Positions 59,930 to 64,000 of a DNA stretch of 64,000 nucleotides are shown piece by piece. Below the pieces are notes generated by a model. The model did not search any database. It saw nothing but the letters and a program-made list of their open reading frames with translations, and had not been told where the DNA came from. The stretch's first letter is position 1. Each line of letters begins with the position of its first letter. Made by a program: the position numbers and the translations under genes. Origin of the DNA: an uncultured Aquimonas sp. (GTDB taxonomy: Bacteria > Pseudomonadota > Gammaproteobacteria > Xanthomonadales > Xanthomonadaceae); contig NZ_CALART010000090.1 of the NCBI RefSeq assembly GCF_937888285.1, positions 1 through 64,000 of the forward strand, given 5' to 3'.

Positions 59930-62710
59930 CTACTCGAAGCCGTTGGCGAACACCCGGCTCAAGTCCGGCACCTGCAGGCGGTACAGCTCCTCGCCGACCG
60001 GGCCGCGCGCGCTGAACAGCACGCGCTCGCCCACCCGCCGCAGGCCGAAGGGATTGCTGCTCGCCGGGCCCGGCGCGAGGTCGCCGCCGACGATGTCGAA
60101 CAGCTGGCCGTTCAGCAGCAGACGCAGCTCGCGACCGTCGTTGACCGGCGCGCTGCGATGCGCGGCGAACACCAGGGCGCCGCTGTCCAGGGCCACCGCC
60201 TCGCGGCCGACCGCGCGCAGGGTCTGCGCGGCGCTGTCGTAGGCGCAGCGGGTGCCGGCCTCGCTGCCGTCGCTTTCGAACAGGGCGCAGCCGGGCTGCT
60301 GCGAGCTCAGCGCGCTGAAGTAGACGCGCCCGTTGGCCTGCGTCAGCACGCCGTGCAGGCTGGTGTCGCCGAATGCATTGCCGGGGCCGGCGAACAGATC
60401 GATCACGCGGCGGGTACCGGCGGCCGTGCCGTCGCTGACGTACAGCTCGCGGCCGTGGGTCGTGCTGAAGGCAGTGAAGAACACGCGCTGGCCGTCGCTG
60501 ACGAAGTCCTGCGGAAAGCTCGCCGGCTGGCCCGGATTGATGTCCATCAGGCGCTGGGTGCCCTGGCCGGTGCCGTCGCTGACCCAGAGCTCCTCGCCGA
60601 AGACGCCGTCATCGGCGCGGAAGACGACGAGGTCAGGCAAACCTGGTCGCCCGCTCAGGGCGACCAGCTCGGCCGGCCGGCTCGACTCGCCGCCGGGGTA
60701 GATGTCGCGGATCAGGCTGGGCACGTCGTTGGCGTCCAACGCAAACAGCTCCATGTCGGAAGCGCCGGTCGAGGCCACGAACAGCAGGCGCGAGCCGACC
60801 GCGGCCAGCAGCCGGCGGTTGTCGAAGCACAGGCTCTGCACCCGGCGTATGCCGGGCTGGGAGAGGTCGGTCACGACCTGCGTGCCGGCGGCGGTGCCGT
60901 CGCTTCGGGCGATCTCGATATCGCCGAAGCTGTTGCCGTCGGTGGTCACCAGGAAATAGACCCGGCCGTTGCGCTCGATGTAGCAGCTCCGCGCATCGGT
61001 GACCGCGCGCAGGCCCAGGCTCTCGGTCTGCCCCGCGGCCGTGAGGGTCGCCAGCACGCTTTGCGGACCGGTGTGCCAGAAGCGCCCGAGCCGCTCGCCG
61101 ATCAGGTCGGACATCTCCGGCCGCGGCACCGGCGGCGACAGGTCCGTAGCGTCCACCTCGAAGTTGCGACGCTGGCTGCCGTCGAAGGCCGAGAGGTAGG
61201 TGCGGTCGCCGAAGTGGGCACGCACCGAAACCTGGCTGTCGCCGACCGCTGCGCGGAAGTTGCCCAGCGGCCGGGTGCCCACGCCCTGGCCGCTGCTGAA
61301 CCAGGGATCGCCTTCGCTGCTGCCGCCCGGCGCATGCGCGAACATCACGGTGGCGCCGCTGCTGGCCATGACCCGGATGAAGCCGGACTCGATCAGCGCG
61401 CTGCCGCTGATGTCGAGCGTGCCGGCCGCCGTGCCGTCGCTGATCCACAGCCGCGGCAGGCCGCTCAGTGCCGGGTTCTGGAAGGCCATGAACGCGCGGG
61501 TGCCATTGCCGCTGATCAGGCGGCTGAAGCCGTTGCTGGCGGGCGGCAGGCCCTGGCTGCCGTTCACCAGCTCCTTCAGCAGGGTGGTGCCGGCGACGGT
61601 GCCGTCGCTGGCGTGCAGCTCGCGGCCCAAACCGCTGGCGAGGCCGGTGAACAGCAGGCGGTTGCCCAGGCTGATCAGCGCTTCCGGCGAATTGCTGGAC
61701 AGCAGGAGGGTGCCGGCCGGAGTACCGTCGGTGACCTTGAGCTGGCTGCCGCGCGTGTAGAACAGACGGAACAGGGGCGCATTGAAGGTCAGCTGGCCCA
61801 GCCCGAAGCTGCCCGTACTGCTGTCGAGCAGCTGGCTGCTGGCGGCGCTGTTGCCGAACACGCGCAGCTCGGACAGGTTCTGAACAAAGTCGCTGAGCAC
61901 GAAGTAGGTGTTCGGCCCCAGCGCGACGAATTCGGAGATCCGCCGGTTGAGCCCGAGATCGAGCCCGCCCACGCCGCCCACCGCCGAGGGTGGCGCGGTG
62001 CTTGAGGCATAGCTCAGCAGACGCAGTTCGAAGCCACCGCTGGGCCCGACCGCCAGCAGGCAGACCTGGCTGGTGGAGCACAGCTGCACCTGGCCGGGGC
62101 TGGAGGAACTCGGCCCGGGCACCAGATCGGCTTCGAGTTGCACGATGCCGCCATTCAGCCGCCACAGCTCGCGGCCGACATCCGCGCGGGTGGCGCTGAA
62201 GAAGGTGCGCGCGACGGCGGAGCCGCCAGCACTGAAGCTCACCCGGCGAAAGGCCTCCGGCCGCGAGGAGCCCGCGCCCGGCTCGATGTCGGCCACCAGC
62301 TGCGGCGCGCTGGCACCGGCCACCAGCGACCACAGCTCGACGCCGGTGCGGCCGTCGTTGCCTGTGAAGTACAGGGTCGAGCCTTCGACGTGGAAGTTGG
62401 GCCCGATGGGAAAACCGTCGCAGCCCCCCGGGCACAGGTCGAAGAACAGGCGGGTGTTCTGCGGCGTGCCGTCGGTCTCCCACAGCTCGGTGCCGTGCTC
62501 GGCCGTGCGCTGGGTGAACAGGTAGCGCCCGCCGAAACTGACGGCGCCACTGAACTGTCCCCCCGTGCCACCGAACTGGAACTGGTTGGGGCCGGTGTTG
62601 AAGTCCGCGCGCAGATCGATCGCGGGCTGAGCGGCGATCGACCTGCTGCAGACGCAGGCCAGCGCCAGCAGGAACAGACGCGCGGAGGCGCTGGGATTGG
62701 CGGCAGTCAT
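59930..62710 (-). CDS. Exported ELWxSDGT-repeat beta-propeller protein
   Basis: The ATG at 62710 gives 926 residues with a signal peptide ending near residue 26 (SIAAQ). About ten repeats of a G-x-E-L-W-x-(S/T)-D-G-T-x-x-G-T unit recur through the chain (GTELWETDGTPQNT, GEELWVSDGTGQGT, GRELYVSDGTAAGT), expected to fold as a propeller. The C-terminus ends exactly in VFANGFE. The function is unknown; such proteins are usually surface-exposed. An open frame extends upstream through the tandem 31-bp array, but the encoded repeats lack a signal and are not likely translated. Confidence 0.85.
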   Translation of the reverse strand: MTAANPSASARLFLLALACVCSRSIAAQPAIDLRADFNTGPNQFQFGGTGGQFSGAVSFGGRYLFTQRTAEHGTELWETDGTPQNTRLFFDLCPGGCDGFPIGPNFHVEGSTLYFTGNDGRTGVELWSLVAGASAPQLVADIEPGAGSSRPEAFRRVSFSAGGSAVARTFFSATRADVGRELWRLNGGIVQLEADLVPGPSSSSPGQVQLCSTSQVCLLAVGPSGGFELRLLSYASSTAPPSAVGGVGGLDLGLNRRISEFVALGPNTYFVLSDFVQNLSELRVFGNSAASSQLLDSSTGSFGLGQLTFNAPLFRLFYTRGSQLKVTDGTPAGTLLLSSNSPEALISLGNRLLFTGLASGLGRELHASDGTVAGTTLLKELVNGSQGLPPASNGFSRLISGNGTRAFMAFQNPALSGLPRLWISDGTAAGTLDISGSALIESGFIRVMASSGATVMFAHAPGGSSEGDPWFSSGQGVGTRPLGNFRAAVGDSQVSVRAHFGDRTYLSAFDGSQRRNFEVDATDLSPPVPRPEMSDLIGERLGRFWHTGPQSVLATLTAAGQTESLGLRAVTDARSCYIERNGRVYFLVTTDGNSFGDIEIARSDGTAAGTQVVTDLSQPGIRRVQSLCFDNRRLLAAVGSRLLFVASTGASDMELFALDANDVPSLIRDIYPGGESSRPAELVALSGRPGLPDLVVFRADDGVFGEELWVSDGTGQGTQRLMDINPGQPASFPQDFVSDGQRVFFTAFSTTHGRELYVSDGTAAGTRRVIDLFAGPGNAFGDTSLHGVLTQANGRVYFSALSSQQPGCALFESDGSEAGTRCAYDSAAQTLRAVGREAVALDSGALVFAAHRSAPVNDGRELRLLLNGQLFDIVGGDLAPGPASSNPFGLRRVGERVLFSARGPVGEELYRLQVPDLSRVFANGFE

Positions 62711-62760
62711 GGCAGTGCCCGGCAATGGACGCAATCCGTCCTGCAGGGGGTCACGCAAAA

Positions 62761-62911
62761 CCGCTTGCGGTTTTGCCAAACAGGAATGGCACCGCTTGCG
62801 GTTTTGCCAAACAGGAATGGCACCGCTTGCGGTTTTGCCAAGCAGGAATGGCACCGTCGCGGTTCTGCCAATCGGGAATGGCACCGTCGCGGTTTGCCGG
62901 ACAGGGAAGGG
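62761..62911. repeat. Tandem 31-bp repeat array with palindromic core
   Basis: Five direct units follow one another: three nearly identical 31-bp copies (CCGCTTGCGGTTTTGCC plus AAACAGGAATGGCA) and two diverged 28-30 bp copies. The CCGCTTGCGG core is palindromic, and with the preceding GCAAAA the first unit makes a perfect 10-bp stem (GCAAAACCGC/GCGGTTTTGC). The array fills the shared promoter region of two divergent genes. There are no spacers, so it is not CRISPR. Confidence 0.9.
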
Positions 62912-62991
62912 CGCTTCACCACGCCCCGTCACATCCGCCGCCACGGCACTACACTGCGCGCCTTCCTCACACGATCTCCACGCCCCAGACC

Positions 62992-63903
62992 ATGGCCGGA
63001 TCCAGCCTCTTCGCCCTGATCGACGACATCGCCAGCCTGCTCGACGACGTCGCCGCGATGACCAAGCTCGCCACCAAGAAGACCGCCGGCGTGCTCGGCG
63101 ACGATCTCGCGCTCAACGCACAACAGGTGACCGGCGTGCGCGCCGAGCGCGAGCTGCCGGTGGTGTGGGCGGTGGCGAAAGGTTCGATGGTGAACAAGGC
63201 GATCCTGGTGCCGGCCGCGCTGGCGATCAGCGCCTTCCTGCCCTGGGCGATCCTGCCCCTGCTGATGCTGGGCGGCGCCTTCCTGTGCTTCGAAGGCGTC
63301 GAGAAGCTGGTGCACAAGTGGCTGCACCGCGCCGAGGTCGAGGTCGAGCAGCAGGCGCGACTCGTGGCCGTGGCCGATCCCGAAATCGACCTGGTGGCGA
63401 TGGAGCGCGACAAGATCAAGGGCGCGATCCGCACCGATTTCGTGCTCTCGGCCGAGATCATCGTGATCGCGCTGGGCACGGTCGCCGCTGCCAGCTTCAG
63501 CCGCCAGCTCGGCACGCTCGTGGGCATCTCGCTGGTGATGACGATCGGCGTCTACGGTCTGGTCGCCGGCATCGTCAAGCTCGACGACCTCGGCCTGTAC
63601 CTGACCCAGCGCGCGTCCGCGGCCAAGCGTGCGATCGGCCGCGGCATCCTCGCCGCCGCGCCCTGGCTGATGAAGTTCCTGTCGGTGGCCGGTACCGCCG
63701 CGATGTTCCTGGTCGGTGGCGGCATCCTCGTCCACGGCATCGGCCCCCTGCACCACTGGGTGCAGGCGACGATGCCCGCGCTCGGCGGCTTCGCGCTGCC
63801 GGCCGAGATGGGCATCAACGCCGGCGTCGGCATCGCCGCCGGCGCGGTGCTGGTGGCGCTGTGGATGGGCGTGCAGAAGCTGCGCGGCGGCACGGCGCAC
63901 TGA
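62992..63903 (+). CDS. DUF808 (YedI-like) inner-membrane protein
   Basis: This 303-residue protein matches the DUF808 family in length. The N-terminal SSLFALIDDIASLLDDVAAMTKLATKKTAGVLGDDLA segment is highly characteristic of the family, as are GSMVNKAILVPAAL, FLCFEGVEKLVHKWLH and a Lys-Ile-Lys-Gly loop before the next helices. About six membrane helices are visible. The function of DUF808 is unknown. The ATG at 62992 gives the conserved MAGSSLFAL start. A terminator hairpin follows within 20 bases. Confidence 0.93.
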   Translation: MAGSSLFALIDDIASLLDDVAAMTKLATKKTAGVLGDDLALNAQQVTGVRAERELPVVWAVAKGSMVNKAILVPAALAISAFLPWAILPLLMLGGAFLCFEGVEKLVHKWLHRAEVEVEQQARLVAVADPEIDLVAMERDKIKGAIRTDFVLSAEIIVIALGTVAAASFSRQLGTLVGISLVMTIGVYGLVAGIVKLDDLGLYLTQRASAAKRAIGRGILAAAPWLMKFLSVAGTAAMFLVGGGILVHGIGPLHHWVQATMPALGGFALPAEMGINAGVGIAAGAVLVALWMGVQKLRGGTAH

Positions 63904-63920
63904 AAGTCCGCGCGCCATAC

Positions 63921-63953
63921 CCAGGCAAGGCTGGATTCTTCAGCCTTGCCTGG
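63921..63953. terminator. Terminator hairpin after the DUF808 gene
   Basis: A perfect 12-bp stem (CCAGGCAAGGCT with AGCCTTGCCTGG, 9-base loop GGATTCTTC) starts 17 bases after the stop. It also lies just past the end of a minus-strand frame, so it may serve both genes. No strong T-run is present. Confidence 0.65.
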
Positions 63954-63962
63954 ACGGGTGCT

Positions 63963-64000
63963 CTAGCGCTCCGGCGCCTGCATGACATAGCCCGCCGCGG
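63963..64000 (-). CDS. C-terminal end of a minus-strand gene (partial)
   Basis: Read on the minus strand, the last 38 bases are open and end in TAG, giving a C-terminal AAGYVMQAPER. It is convergent with the DUF808 gene across the hairpin, which is the usual place for a gene end. It is too short to identify and could be chance. Confidence 0.35.
   Translation of the reverse strand, partial: AAGYVMQAPER

Noticed and set aside
59867..62005. A 712-codon plus-strand frame opposite the ELWxSDGT protein
   Set aside because: Alanine- and arginine-rich shadow of a repeat protein gene; no start signal or family.
62761..62911. Possible CRISPR array
   Set aside because: Units are directly adjacent without unique spacers and no cas genes are near; it is a simple tandem repeat.
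62711..62944. N-terminal extension of the ELWxSDGT protein through the tandem array
   Set aside because: It would place 78 repeat-encoded residues before a clear signal peptide; ATG 62710 is the sensible start.

Overview
The window is GC-rich, gene-dense chromosomal DNA. It most likely comes from a gammaproteobacterium of the Xanthomonadales/Lysobacterales group. The reasons are inferential: the gene families (BioC, AceK with a phosphorylatable isocitrate dehydrogenase, a solo PlsC-type acyltransferase/transporter fusion, an ECF sigma factor paired with a TPR-bearing Ser/Thr kinase), several large exported proteins ending in an F-A-(D/N)-G-F-E tail, and many short dispersed intergenic repeats. 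There is no rRNA, tRNA, integrase, transposase gene or CRISPR array that I can see.

Layout. 1-13.3 kb is housekeeping: a nested repeat element, then cytochrome c - DnaJ-like - rpe on the minus strand, divergent purC, an Mpo1-like membrane enzyme, a Bax inhibitor-1 family protein, rluE, an exported methyltransferase-like lipoprotein, a secreted endonuclease I, aceK, a PLD-family protein, an HD-type hydrolase and a six-TM protein. 13.6-30.1 kb is a complete type 1 BREX phage-defence island (brxA, brxB, brxC, pglX, pglZ, brxL, all plus strand). Two extra gene pairs sit between pglX and pglZ: an ABC-type ATPase with an HNH-like nuclease (Septu/PARIS-like logic), and a winged-helix regulator with an AbiEii-like nucleotidyltransferase behind its own 25-bp palindromic operator. 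A bidirectional terminator separates the island from icd.

30.1-41.2 kb returns to core genes: icd, a lipoprotein, a 2OG-Fe(II) oxygenase, bioC, an SDR, a MITE-like element, an alpha/beta hydrolase with its divergent HxlR regulator and two operator palindromes, dinB, and an LplT/PlsC fusion followed by a dense repeat cluster. 41.2-47.4 kb holds an S9 peptidase and a signalling pair (response regulator-DUF3369-GGDEF-like-EAL protein plus histidine kinase). 47.6-64 kb holds four large exported beta-rich proteins, the ECF sigma factor and its convergent Ser/Thr kinase, a tandem 31-bp repeat array and a DUF808 membrane protein.

How the parts work together. The BREX core is expected to methylate host DNA through PglX and to block phage replication with BrxC, PglZ and BrxL. 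The embedded ATPase-HNH and regulator-nucleotidyltransferase pairs look like back-up abortive or nuclease modules triggered when BREX fails; this is inference from position and domains. A low-GC block inside pglX suggests that its specificity region was exchanged by recombination. AceK and Icd, both here but about 20 kb apart, are the enzyme and substrate that switch flux between the TCA cycle and the glyoxylate bypass.
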